64,000 nucleotides of DNA from CALRWV02 sp943371965 (GCA_943371965.1 CALRWV020000012.1:15531-79530); one strand, 5' to 3'. Counted from the stretch's first letter, positions 1 through 8,270 are shown. Translations and numbers: made by a program. Notes: generated by a model not told the origin, from the sequence alone.

Positions 1-831
1 GAGAAACCCGCGTCTGACTGAAAAGATCATTGAGCTGTTTTCCGTTAACGGACCATCTGCCATCAATCCGAATCCGGCAATGTTGATATTTACATCGGTA
101 TTGAAGAGTTCTCTGTTACCATCCTGCAGCTTCATATCAAAAACTGAAGACATTTTATCACCGTATCTGGAAGGGAATCCGCCTGAAAGAAAATCAACTT
201 TTTCAAGCAGTGCCGGATTGATAATGCTCACGATTCCCATCGATTCACCGGTTCTGGCAAAATGGATTGGGTTGTAAATTTCTATATTATCGAGCAAAGT
301 GAGGTTTTCATCCGGACTTCCACCTCTAACAATTAACTGTGCACTTTTTCCTCCGGCTGTGGCAACACCCGGCATTGACTGCATAACCCTGAAAATATCT
401 TCCGCTGAACCTGGGGAGCGTCTTATTTCTTCAGGTGAAATGGTCCGGATGCTGACAACATTTTCCAGCGGTTTTACGAAGTAATCACTTTGAACCATCA
501 CTTCATCAATATTCAATGTTGAAGAATTGAGTTCAAATGAAATCTTTTTATTTCTTGAAGGACTTACAACCACGTCGGCATTTGTGGAACTTTCATAACC
601 TATAAATGAAGCTTTGACCGTGTATTTTCCAGATGGTACATTTTTTATTGCAAAATATCCCCTGCTGTCACACATTGCTCCAAGCGAAGTTCCCATTAAT
701 ACAACGTTTGCCCCCTGAAGCGGCTGGTTTGTTATGCCATCACGAACCTCGCCTGATATGGAGCCGTTGCTTATCTGGGCTGCAGCAAAAAAAGGAAAGA
801 TGAAAAGAAGAAAAAAAATAATATGATGCAT
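1..831 (-). CDS. TonB-dependent receptor, N-terminal part (runs off the left edge)
   Basis: The 277 visible codons stay open to the window edge, so the gene is partial at its 3' end. The product begins with a short signal peptide (hydrophobic stretch ending Ala-Ala-Ala-Gln). A carboxypeptidase-regulatory-like beta domain follows, at about residues 25-110, with the typical GxVxD and PLxGANV patterns. A TonB plug domain comes next, with EDIFRVMQSMPGV at about 155-170 and VRGGSPDEN at about 180-190. Outer-membrane receptors of this family import substrates using TonB-ExbBD energy; the substrate cannot be read from this part. The ATG at 829-831 is the only start placed directly before the signal peptide. 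An activator-type promoter lies 44-87 bp upstream (875-918). Confidence 0.9.
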   Translation of the reverse strand, partial: MHHIIFFLLFIFPFFAAAQISNGSISGEVRDGITNQPLQGANVVLMGTSLGAMCDSRGYFAIKNVPSGKYTVKASFIGYESSTNADVVVSPSRNKKISFELNSSTLNIDEVMVQSDYFVKPLENVVSIRTISPEEIRRSPGSAEDIFRVMQSMPGVATAGGKSAQLIVRGGSPDENLTLLDNIEIYNPIHFARTGESMGIVSIINPALLEKVDFLSGGFPSRYGDKMSSVFDMKLQDGNRELFNTDVNINIAGFGLMADGPLTENSSMIFSVRRGFL

Positions 832-874
832 GATTGATTCCTGACAAATTGAGTGATTGAAATTTTCATTTCCT

Positions 875-918
875 CAAATGTAGGGAAGACAACATGCGTA
901 CATTGTAACATTGGTTAC
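875..918 (-). promoter_or_regulatory. Activator-type promoter with a CRP/FNR-like palindrome
   Basis: On the minus strand a perfect Bacteroidota -7 element, TACATTTG (plus 875-882), has no TTG at the usual -33 position. Instead the inverted repeat GTAAC-CAAT-GTTAC occupies 905-918, with TGTAAC/GTTACA arms when extended by one base. Its centre is 29.5 bp from the upstream edge of the -7 box, which puts it at about -42 from the expected start, the class II activator position of CRP/FNR proteins. The same palindrome at the same spacing lies before the gene at 1742-2278. The regulator is not in the window. Confidence 0.6.
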
Positions 919-1020
919 ACTTCAGAAAGAACAAATGCAACAATAATCTTTGATTAATTTATGAGGGAATAGATTTCTTCCCAACTTTTTATTGGAGTGA
1001 GGAGCAATAGGAATAAAGTG

Positions 1021-1809
1021 TTATTTGCTGGAAAGTTTTCGCATTTCAAGTGGAACATCAGTCATAATTCCGTCACAGCCGAGCGTTATTGCTTTTTCAA
1101 CTTCTATAATATTTTGGGTTGTATAGGCAATCATTTTAACTCCGGTGGAACTTGAAAAAGTGTAAAGGCTTTTTGACATGTTGTCGATTGACATCAAGCA
1201 ATATCCGAAATGATGTGATACTGCAGTTTTTACACCGAGCTCATTTTCATCAATGGCGAGTTGAATACCGCTGTCCTTTTGCTGAATGTAATCAAGATTT
1301 GCAGCATCAACTGAAGTAATAACAATTTTGGAATGCAGATTATTTTTTTGAATGATTTCAATAAGCTGGTCGATCAGCCTGTAGAGTGTTTCTTCACCCT
1401 GACCTCTTTTCAAATCAAAGAAAACCAGATTGAACTTGTCTTTGTACAAATCAATGAATTCATTAAGTGTCAGACCTGTTCCGCCCAATTTGACAGATAT
1501 TCCCTTTTTGATTTCTGTGGGTGTTTTTTCAGTTAATGGTCCAGTCATATTGGTCAGTCTTGAAATTTCCGGATCATGGAAAATCATAACCGAATCACCT
1601 GCAGCCATCAGAATATCGGTTTCAACAGAATAAATTCCGGCGCCGATAAGTCCGTCAAATGATTCTTTGGTATTTTCCGGAAATAAGATCGGCAATCCGC
1701 GGTGTCCGATTGTGATGGGTTCTGAAGTTGGAATTTCCGATTCACAGCCAATCAGACCAAATAATACGGTAACCCAGATAAACACCGATTTCGAAATAAA
1801 TTTTTTCAT
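1021..1809 (-). CDS. Glycerophosphodiester phosphodiesterase family lipoprotein
   Basis: This 262-aa protein has a lipoprotein signal peptide with lipobox FGLIGC, so Cys22 is the likely lipidated residue and the protein should sit in the periplasm. The GDPD TIM-barrel signatures follow. GHRG and the ENT motif lie near residues 35-47, a metal-binding VETD at about 61-64, HDP at about 76-78, and a late CDGIMTD strand near 244-250. The family hydrolyses glycerophosphodiesters to glycerol-3-phosphate and an alcohol. The start codon lies inside the end of the upstream barrel gene, with a 68-bp overlap, so the two are very probably one transcript. The clean lipoprotein signal makes this start firm despite the overlap. 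Confidence 0.85.
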   Translation of the reverse strand: MKKFISKSVFIWVTVLFGLIGCESEIPTSEPITIGHRGLPILFPENTKESFDGLIGAGIYSVETDILMAAGDSVMIFHDPEISRLTNMTGPLTEKTPTEIKKGISVKLGGTGLTLNEFIDLYKDKFNLVFFDLKRGQGEETLYRLIDQLIEIIQKNNLHSKIVITSVDAANLDYIQQKDSGIQLAIDENELGVKTAVSHHFGYCLMSIDNMSKSLYTFSSSTGVKMIAYTTQNIIEVEKAITLGCDGIMTDVPLEMRKLSSK

Positions 1810-2278
1810 CCGGTTTATATCTTTCTGTGTATTTAATGGAGTTGGGTAAAGTAAATTTCTGATTGAAATATTTCACAAGAACCAGTTCCTGTCCTACAAT
1901 CCAGTGATCATTGAAAATGGATTGGTAGCCCAAAGTGAAATGGGCAGTTTGAATTTCAAATTTGTATTCCTTTTTCTGGATCAGTGAAAAATATCCGTAT
2001 CCCAGAGAAGTGTAAAACTGGTTGATTCCTTCATTGAAGAAATATTTTCCAGTAAAAGTAAATGAATTCAAAAACTCACTACCATAACCGACTTCAATGG
2101 CGTATCTGTTATCGTAAACCGTATTCAAATGATAAAAAGCACCGGATTGATGAATCCCCTGATAACCAATCAGTGCTGAGGTTGACCAATTTGTAAAGTT
2201 GGAAAGCGAATCTTGTGTTTGGGAATAAACTGAAGTCGAAATCAGAAATGCAAAAATTAACAATCGGTTTTTTATCAT
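1742..2278 (-). CDS. Small outer-membrane beta-barrel-like protein of unknown function
   Basis: The 178-aa product has a signal peptide (hydrophobic run ending TSVYSQ). Alternating aromatic and polar strands typical of small barrels follow, for example AIEVGYGSEF, FYTSLGYGYFSL and HFTLGYQSIF, and the protein ends in an aromatic-rich segment (RIIWSDWL). I recognise no named family. It is the first gene of a two-gene unit with the phosphodiesterase lipoprotein, which it overlaps by 68 bp in another frame. The unit starts behind an activator-type promoter at 2303-2346 matching the one before the TonB receptor, so its expression is probably linked to that receptor. Confidence 0.7.
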   Translation of the reverse strand: MIKNRLLIFAFLISTSVYSQTQDSLSNFTNWSTSALIGYQGIHQSGAFYHLNTVYDNRYAIEVGYGSEFLNSFTFTGKYFFNEGINQFYTSLGYGYFSLIQKKEYKFEIQTAHFTLGYQSIFNDHWIVGQELVLVKYFNQKFTLPNSIKYTERYKPDEKIYFEIGVYLGYRIIWSDWL

Positions 2279-2302
2279 TTAAAGCCCAAATTTTTGTTGG
2301 TG

Positions 2303-2346
2303 TAAAGGTAATTGGTTGTTAACAGGGAATATGTAACATTGGTTAC
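2303..2346 (-). promoter_or_regulatory. Second activator-type promoter with the same palindrome
   Basis: The 14-bp sequence GTAACCAATGTTAC (minus strand; plus 2333-2346) is identical to the site at 905-918. Its centre is again 29.5 bp upstream of a near-consensus -7 box, TACCTTTA (plus 2303-2310). No TTG is present at -33. The predicted transcript begins about 20 bp before the ATG at 2278. Confidence 0.55.
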
Positions 2347-2354
2347 CTACAAAC

Positions 2355-2386
2355 AAAAAAGGCGAATTTTTCAATTCGCCTTTTTT
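2355..2386 (-). terminator. Intrinsic terminator left from a lost gene
   Basis: A hairpin GGCGAATT-TTTC-AATTCGCC (2361-2380) is flanked by A6 and T6, so it could act on both strands. It lies just downstream of the relic coding fragment at 2428-2484. Sequence and context match the terminator at 8202-8232 closely, including the AATTCCGG that follows. Confidence 0.75.
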
Positions 2387-2427
2387 ATAAATTCCGGTTT
2401 TCATTCTCCCGTTTTCAGTCTGCTTTT

Positions 2428-2484
2428 TTAATCTTTCCACTCAACAACAAAATCATTTGTGCCACTGTTCAAAAATCTGTAAAA
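2428..2484 (-). pseudogene. Relic of the 3' end of a PD40/TolB-like gene
   Basis: Read on the minus strand, these 18 codons plus TAA give a peptide ending TNDFVVEWKD. The intact PD40 lipoprotein at 8270-9352 ends TNVFVAEWKD. The DNA match continues downstream through a short pyrimidine-rich stretch into the same terminator. A stop codon lies immediately upstream of the relic in frame (2485-2487), and I see no more of the gene body further upstream. This looks like the remains of a duplicated gene whose body was deleted. Confidence 0.6.
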
Positions 2485-2936
2485 TTAATAAGTGGTATTT
2501 TCAGGTATTTGAAATGACAATCCGTGATCTCAGGTTGTTTCCGGTTCTGAAGTTTGCATAATGAAATGAGCCTGTTATCCTTGAAACAGGATTTATCGAG
2601 TATTATATTCTCAATGAAAATAATTGTTTAAATCGAAAAACTGATTTTAATAGTTTTCTTGGGCAAATTTCTTATTTTTGCCTTCAATCAATTTGCCGAT
2701 GGAATTTCTTTTGTAAACGGGTAAGGTTTCGGCATTTCAAGCAAACAGTGACTGCAATTATGAATCTTAACAGATCATGGAATTGCGGTTGCTATAAAAA
2801 AAATTAAATCAAAAACCGGTAATGTATAAAAAAATAACTGATTTGGCTTGAACTGACCAGATTCTGTTGCCGGCATTTATTTTGACAAACTAAAAAAAAC
2901 TCAAAGAATCAGACTAATGTGGGGAATAAACAAGTG
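2485..2936. other. Long leader or intergenic stretch before the signalling cluster
   Basis: No coding sequence with convincing features is visible here. The stretch contains a small hairpin CCTGTT/AACAGG near 2570-2590 and an isolated -7-like TATTTTTG at 2673-2680 with no TTG at the normal distance. If that box is used, the transcript would carry a leader of about 250 nt before the receiver gene. I see no riboswitch that I recognise. Confidence 0.3.
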
Positions 2937-3302
2937 ATGAAAATCATGGTTGTTGATGATGAAAAGGATGTTCAGTTTTTATTTGAGCAGAGTTTCAGAA
3001 AAGAAATAAAATCGGGCAGAATTGCTTTCCGGTTTGCCTTTTCAGGGGAAGAGGCCTGTGATTATCTCAGATCGAACGGGTCAGATAATGTTACCCAGAT
3101 TATGTCTGATATCAATATGCCGGGCATGAATGGATTGGAATTATTGAGATGGGTAAAAAATCACTTTCCTGAATTGAAAGTGGCAATGATAACCGCTTAT
3201 GCCGATGAGAAAAACTTTCAGACGGCAAAGGAATATGGATGTGATGATTATTTGACCAAACCCCTGGACATCGGAAAGTTAAGGGATAAAGTTTTGTTCT
3301 AA
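2937..3302 (+). CDS. Single-domain response regulator (CheY-like receiver)
   Basis: The 121-aa protein is one receiver domain with no output domain. The acidic pair is Asp7-Asp8, the phospho-acceptor is Asp58 in the MSDINMPGMNG motif, the Thr switch lies in MITAYAD, and the conserved Lys is in YLTKPLD. I chose the ATG at 2937 because the beta-1 strand starts right there (KIMVVDDE) and GGGG lies 12 nt upstream. A GTG at 2919 would add six residues. It is 55 bp from the histidine kinase and probably shuttles phosphate within this cluster. It resembles the receiver of the gene at 6861, including an FRKEI segment after helix 1. Confidence 0.9.
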   Translation: MKIMVVDDEKDVQFLFEQSFRKEIKSGRIAFRFAFSGEEACDYLRSNGSDNVTQIMSDINMPGMNGLELLRWVKNHFPELKVAMITAYADEKNFQTAKEYGCDDYLTKPLDIGKLRDKVLF

Positions 3303-3357
3303 TCAAAAACAACGGAATTGTTTTTAAAGTAATGAAGAAAAAGCGGCAGGAAGAAGC

Positions 3358-6300
3358 ATGAATAAACCCGTTGGAGAGAGTAAATCACCTGATAGTGAAA
3401 ATGCAGATCTAAGGAAAAAAATTGCTCAAAAAGAAGCTGAACTTGCCATCATCACAAGTGTGCAGGAAGGGTTGGCAAAAAAAATTGATATTAAAGGGAT
3501 ATATGAACTGGTTGGTGAGAAAATAAGGGAAATATTTAATGCCCAGGTAATAGATATAGTTACTTATGATAAGACCACCGATATGATAGAAGATTGTTAT
3601 TCCTATGAAAAAGGCGACCGTACTTTAGTTGGTCCAAGACTGCTGACAGGTTTCCGGAAACATGTGATTGAAACAGTAAAACCATTGGTAATCAATAATG
3701 ATATTGAGAAGGCTATGGTAACCTACCACAATTCAGTTATGGTTGGAGTAGCTTCAAAATCAAGTTTATTTGTTCCGATGGTTGCTGGTGATGAAGTAAC
3801 AGGCGTAATCAGTCTGCAGAATACGGATATCGAAAATGCATTTTCAGATTCGGACGTCAGTTTGCTTTCCACACTTGCAAACAGTATGAGTTTGGCTTTG
3901 GAAAATGCAAGGTTATTTGGCGAAACAAACAGGTTGCTGAATGAAACAGAACAGCGGACAGCTGAATTGGCAATCATCAACAGCGTGGGTGAAGCCATGG
4001 CCAAACAGCTTGATGTTGTTACGGTCACTAAAATTGTTGGAGATAAAGTCCGCGAAATATTCAGGGCTGAAGTAACAGAAATTCTTCTGCTTGAAAATGA
4101 AACAGGAGTTATCAGCGTTCCCTTTTCATACATTAAAGGCTATCAGACTGTTGAACCATTTTTGTTGGGATCTGGTTTGACATCAACAGTTATCAATACA
4201 AGAAAGCCGCTTTTACTGCTCAGTTCGGATGAACAGCGTTTGCATGGAGCCATTACTGATGAAAGCATAGGTGAAGCTGATTGGACTGAAACTTATCTTG
4301 GAGTTCCGATATTATTCAATGATAATATTCTGGGGGTTGTCAGCATTCAGAGTTACCAGAGAAATGCCTATGATGAAAAAAATTTACGTCTTTTATCAAC
4401 ACTTTCTGCAAACATGGGTATTGCATTGCAAAATGCACGTTTATTTGCTGAAACAAATAAACTGCTTGAGGAATCAAAGCAGCAAACCATAGAATTGGGT
4501 ATCATCAACAGTGTGGGTGAAGGTCTGGCCAGACAGTTGGATTTCCAGTCAATCATTGATCTGGTCGGAGATAAAATAAGAGAAGTTTTTAATGCTCAGG
4601 TTGTTACAATTTCAACATTTGATGCAGATTCTCACACCATTAACCATTATTATGTTGTTGAAAGGGAAGAAAGATTTTATTTCAATAAATCATTGAAGAT
4701 TGATCCGGACAGGGAAGAAATTATTAATACAAAACTTCCCTTGATTTTCGGATCAAGTCAGGAAATTATTGATCATAGTGGTCTTCAGGTTCTTGACGGC
4801 GAAATGCCGGAATCTTTTATGGGCGTTCCGATAATTCATAATGGAAAAGTTACTGGAGTTATTACAGTTCAGGATCTGGACAGGAAGAATCTTTACTCTG
4901 AAAAAGACGGTAAGCTGCTTCTTACCCTTGCTTCAAATATGGGAGTTGCACTTGAGAATGCAAGATTATTTGAAGAAACAAAACGGTTGTTGTCTGAAAC
5001 CCAGCAGAGGAATATTGAACTCGCAATTTTGAATGCCATCCAGGAAGGGTTGGTTATGGAAATGGATTTCAATTCCATCATCAATCTTGTTGGCGATAAA
5101 TTCAGGGAAATGTTGGGCTTCATGGATCTTGGTATCCGGATTTATGACAGAGAAAAAAACGTTCTGCACTTCCCCTATGAATATGAACATGGCGAAAGAT
5201 TGTTTATTGAATCAATGGCGCCAACCCCTTATTCCAGATATGTTCTTGATACCGGAAAAGTTCTGCTGCTGAAAAAAAATACTGTTGAAGAAGCAGCTAA
5301 ATTGGGCATAACTGAAGAAGCAACTATTCCGGGAACTGACAGAAGCAAGTCTCTGGTTTTTGTTCCGATCATTGTTGGAACTGTTGCAAAAGGACTGATA
5401 CTGATTGAAAATTATGAAAAGGAAGACGCATACAGCGAGTCAGAAGTCAGACTGTTAACCACTATTGCAAACAGCATGAGTATTGCGCTTGAAAATGCAC
5501 GGTTATATGATGAAGCATTGAGGCTGCTTGAAGAAAGCAAAAAAAGAGCTGCAGAACTGGGAACAGTAAACAGTATCAGCCGTGCAATTGCCGGACATCT
5601 TGAAATTGATAAATTGATTTATCTGGTGGGTGAAAAAGTACGGGCGTTATTCAATGCAAGTATTGTTTATGTTGCCTTGCTGAATAAGGAAAAAGGAATC
5701 ATAGAATTTCCGTATGGTTATGGTGATGAATATCCGCCTCTGAAACTTGGTGAAGGACTGACCTCACGTATCATTCTGAAAAAAGAACCGCTTCTTATCA
5801 ATAATGAACTTGACCGTAAAACAGAAGAACTTGGAATTTCAAGTATTGGAACGCGTTCAGCTTCGTATCTTGGTGTACCCATTCCTGTTGGGGATGACAT
5901 TATTGGGGTTCTGAGTGTACAGAGTTCGGAAAAGGAAAACATTTTCAACGGGGACGATTTAAGATTGTTGGGAACAATTGCATCACACGTGGGAATTGCC
6001 ATCAATAATGCAAATTCGTACAGAGAATTAAATAAAACTCTGGCTGACCTTCAGTCAACACAGGATCAGCTTATAGCCCAGGAAAAACTTGCTTCACTTG
6101 GCCAGTTGACTGCAGGAATAGCTCATGAAATAAAAAACCCGTTGAATTTTGTAAATAATTTTTCTGAGTTGTCAATTGGATTGCTTGATGACTTGAATGA
6201 TGAACTTCAAAAGCACAAATCCAAATTGGATCCTGACTCGCTGGTTGAAATGAATGATATCATATCAACTTTGAAAAAAAATTCCGGAAAAATAAATGAA

Positions 6301-6858
6301 CACGGAAAACGGGCAGACAGCATTGTTCACAGTATGCTGCAGCACTCAAGGGGAAAAACCGGCGAAAAACAACTGTCGGATATCAACACCATGCTCGATG
6401 AAGATCTCAATCTTGTTTATCATGGTATGCGTGCCCTTGACGGCACATTCAATATTAAAATCGAACGCGATTACGATCAGAATCTGAGCCGGGTAAATAT
6501 TATTCCGCAGGATATGAGCAGGGTATTTCTGAATATCTTAACCAATGGGTGCTACGAATCGAACAGAAAAAAAATGGAGTTGAAGACAGACGAACCGGCA
6601 ATAATTAAAGTAAAAACTTCTGAAACGAGTTCATTTGTTGAAATAAGAATAAGAGACAACGGTCACGGAATTCCGGAAAAGATAAGAAACAAACTTTTCA
6701 CTCCGTTCTTTACAACAAAACCAACCGGAAAAGGAACAGGACTCGGGCTTTCTATCAGCTATGATATTGTGGTGGGTGAACACCACGGAGAACTTTCATT
6801 CGAATCCGTTGAAGGGCAATTCACAGAATTTTTAATCAGGCTTCCAAAAAACAAGTAA
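3358..6858 (+). CDS. Cytoplasmic histidine kinase with five tandem GAF domains
   Basis: This 1166-aa protein has no signal peptide or membrane segment. Five GAF modules follow one another at about residues 27-200, 202-375, 378-550, 553-728 and 731-900. Each opens with a variant of AELAIINSVGE...LVGDKIREIFNA and closes with a variant of LLSTLANSMSIALENARLF. A HisKA domain follows with phospho-acceptor His923 in GIAHEIKNP. The catalytic domain has its N-box near NILTNGCYES, then DNGHGIP and GTGLGLS. The GAF copies are clear duplicates of each other at both protein and DNA level. It would autophosphorylate and pass phosphate to the receivers on either side; the ligand is not evident. The next gene starts 2 nt after its stop. 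Confidence 0.93.
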   Translation: MNKPVGESKSPDSENADLRKKIAQKEAELAIITSVQEGLAKKIDIKGIYELVGEKIREIFNAQVIDIVTYDKTTDMIEDCYSYEKGDRTLVGPRLLTGFRKHVIETVKPLVINNDIEKAMVTYHNSVMVGVASKSSLFVPMVAGDEVTGVISLQNTDIENAFSDSDVSLLSTLANSMSLALENARLFGETNRLLNETEQRTAELAIINSVGEAMAKQLDVVTVTKIVGDKVREIFRAEVTEILLLENETGVISVPFSYIKGYQTVEPFLLGSGLTSTVINTRKPLLLLSSDEQRLHGAITDESIGEADWTETYLGVPILFNDNILGVVSIQSYQRNAYDEKNLRLLSTLSANMGIALQNARLFAETNKLLEESKQQTIELGIINSVGEGLARQLDFQSIIDLVGDKIREVFNAQVVTISTFDADSHTINHYYVVEREERFYFNKSLKIDPDREEIINTKLPLIFGSSQEIIDHSGLQVLDGEMPESFMGVPIIHNGKVTGVITVQDLDRKNLYSEKDGKLLLTLASNMGVALENARLFEETKRLLSETQQRNIELAILNAIQEGLVMEMDFNSIINLVGDKFREMLGFMDLGIRIYDREKNVLHFPYEYEHGERLFIESMAPTPYSRYVLDTGKVLLLKKNTVEEAAKLGITEEATIPGTDRSKSLVFVPIIVGTVAKGLILIENYEKEDAYSESEVRLLTTIANSMSIALENARLYDEALRLLEESKKRAAELGTVNSISRAIAGHLEIDKLIYLVGEKVRALFNASIVYVALLNKEKGIIEFPYGYGDEYPPLKLGEGLTSRIILKKEPLLINNELDRKTEELGISSIGTRSASYLGVPIPVGDDIIGVLSVQSSEKENIFNGDDLRLLGTIASHVGIAINNANSYRELNKTLADLQSTQDQLIAQEKLASLGQLTAGIAHEIKNPLNFVNNFSELSIGLLDDLNDELQKHKSKLDPDSLVEMNDIISTLKKNSGKINEHGKRADSIVHSMLQHSRGKTGEKQLSDINTMLDEDLNLVYHGMRALDGTFNIKIERDYDQNLSRVNIIPQDMSRVFLNILTNGCYESNRKKMELKTDEPAIIKVKTSETSSFVEIRIRDNGHGIPEKIRNKLFTPFFTTKPTGKGTGLGLSISYDIVVGEHHGELSFESVEGQFTEFLIRLPKNK

Positions 6859-6860
6859 TT

Positions 6861-8012
6861 ATGACAACACTTATACCAAAAATTTTAATTGTTGATGATG
6901 AGCCGGACCTTGAGATGCTTATCAGGCAAAAATTCAGAAAAGAAATCAGGGAAAATAAATATCATTTTCTCTTTGCCGGAAACGGAGTTGAAGCCCTGCA
7001 GAAACTGGTTGAGGACAGAGAAATTGAATTGGTTTTAACTGACATCAACATGCCTGAAATGGACGGACTTACACTCCTTTCCAAAATAAAGGAATTGCAG
7101 AGTCCCGCACTTCATTCCGTTATTGTTTCCGCTTATGGAGATAATCTGAATATACGCAAAGCGATGAACGGAGGTGCTTTCGATTTTCTGATAAAGCCTA
7201 TTGATCTCACTGATCTTGAAATTACTATTAAAAAGGCACTTGCCAATCTGGTTGACCTGAAAAAAGTAACCCAATCAAGGAATGAACTGCTTACAGTAAG
7301 GAAAGAACTTGAAGAAGCAAAAGCGCTCCAGCTTTCCATGCTGCCGACATCCATTCCTAAAGTTAAGGGGATTGAGTTTGCTGCATATATGCAAACGGCA
7401 AGTGAAGTGGGAGGTGATTATTATGACTTCTCGGTTTTAAATGATGATTCAGTCAATATTGCATTTGGTGATGCAACGGGTCATGGTTTGAAAGCCGGAT
7501 TGATGGTTGCGGTCATGAAAACACTTTTCGTTTCTGATTCAACAGAATCCCATCTGACTGATTTTTTTAAAGGATCAAATAAAACAATAAAGACCCTGAA
7601 TCTGAACCGGATGATGATGGGTTTTACCATGCTGAATATCAATAAAAATAAGGTTCAGTTTGTTAATGCAGGAATGCCGCCAATTTACTTCTACAAAAAA
7701 TCAGGTGACAAAGTAATTGAATTTGAAAATCAGTTTATGCCCCTGGGTGCTTTATTCGAAACTGATTACCGGGCTTCAGAATTTGAATTCGACAAGGGCG
7801 ATGTAATTTTAATTCTGAGCGACGGTTTTCCTGAAATGAACAACACCAAAGGTGAAATGTTAGGTTACAGCAAAGTATCATCCGAATTTAAACTGACAGC
7901 GGAAAAAACACCGGGTGAAATAATTGAGAAATTCAAATCAATTATTTCGGAGTGGACTTCGGATAAAGAACTTGAAGATGATATTACCTTTGTTGTTATA
8001 AAAAAAGACTGA
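6861..8012 (+). CDS. Response regulator with a PP2C (SpoIIE/RsbU-type) phosphatase output
   Basis: The 383-aa protein starts with a receiver domain (Asp12-Asp13, phospho-acceptor Asp61 in LTDINMPEMDG, Lys in LIKPIDL). A helical linker of about 30 residues containing ALQLSMLPTSIP leads into a PP2C serine phosphatase. Metal-binding motifs are visible: SEVGGDYYDF, FGDATGHG, ILSDGFPEM and DDITFVVI. Such proteins usually dephosphorylate STAS anti-anti-sigma proteins in partner-switching pathways; no STAS or anti-sigma kinase gene lies in this window. Only 2 nt separate it from the kinase, so that kinase probably controls the phosphatase by phosphorylation of Asp61. Confidence 0.92.
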   Translation: MTTLIPKILIVDDEPDLEMLIRQKFRKEIRENKYHFLFAGNGVEALQKLVEDREIELVLTDINMPEMDGLTLLSKIKELQSPALHSVIVSAYGDNLNIRKAMNGGAFDFLIKPIDLTDLEITIKKALANLVDLKKVTQSRNELLTVRKELEEAKALQLSMLPTSIPKVKGIEFAAYMQTASEVGGDYYDFSVLNDDSVNIAFGDATGHGLKAGLMVAVMKTLFVSDSTESHLTDFFKGSNKTIKTLNLNRMMMGFTMLNINKNKVQFVNAGMPPIYFYKKSGDKVIEFENQFMPLGALFETDYRASEFEFDKGDVILILSDGFPEMNNTKGEMLGYSKVSSEFKLTAEKTPGEIIEKFKSIISEWTSDKELEDDITFVVIKKD

Positions 8013-8201
8013 AATTTTGATTTCTGATAACGGAATTAAATAATTATTTGCTCATTTAATTTCAGCTTTCAACATTCCATGATCATCAATCTGTAATCTT
8101 TGATGATTTGATAAAAATCGGAATTCAATAAATTTGAAACGTTTCAACGATTTTTTTTCTTTAGTTGATTCTTGTTTCCACTTCTGAAAAGTAAAACAAA
8201 C

Positions 8202-8232
8202 AAAAAAGGCGAATCTTTCAATTCGCCTTTTT
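8202..8232. terminator. Bidirectional terminator between convergent genes
   Basis: Stem GGCGAAT (8208-8214) and ATTCGCC (8221-8227) is flanked by A6 and T5. It lies between the plus-strand phosphatase ending at 8012 and the minus-strand PD40 gene ending at 8270, and can serve both. Confidence 0.8.
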
Positions 8233-8235
8233 AAT

Positions 8236-8270
8236 TCCGGTCTTCCGTCTCCAGTTTCCTGTTTCCGTTT
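8236..8270. repeat. Heptad-periodic intergenic repeat
   Basis: Five consecutive 7-mers are visible: TCCGGTC, TTCCGTC, TCCAGTT, TCCTGTT and TCCGTTT, roughly TCCNGTY. They sit between the terminator and the end of the PD40 gene; the last base overlaps its stop codon. A degraded counterpart lies at about 2392-2422 next to the relic gene. Confidence 0.45.

Noticed and set aside
2485..2936. Riboswitch or structured RNA leader before the signalling cluster
   Set aside because: Only a small hairpin is visible and no known aptamer consensus could be recognised.
3723..5123. Several open frames on the opposite strand inside the five-GAF kinase gene
   Set aside because: They mirror the repeated GAF units and recur at the same relative place in each copy, so they are shadows of the internal duplication.
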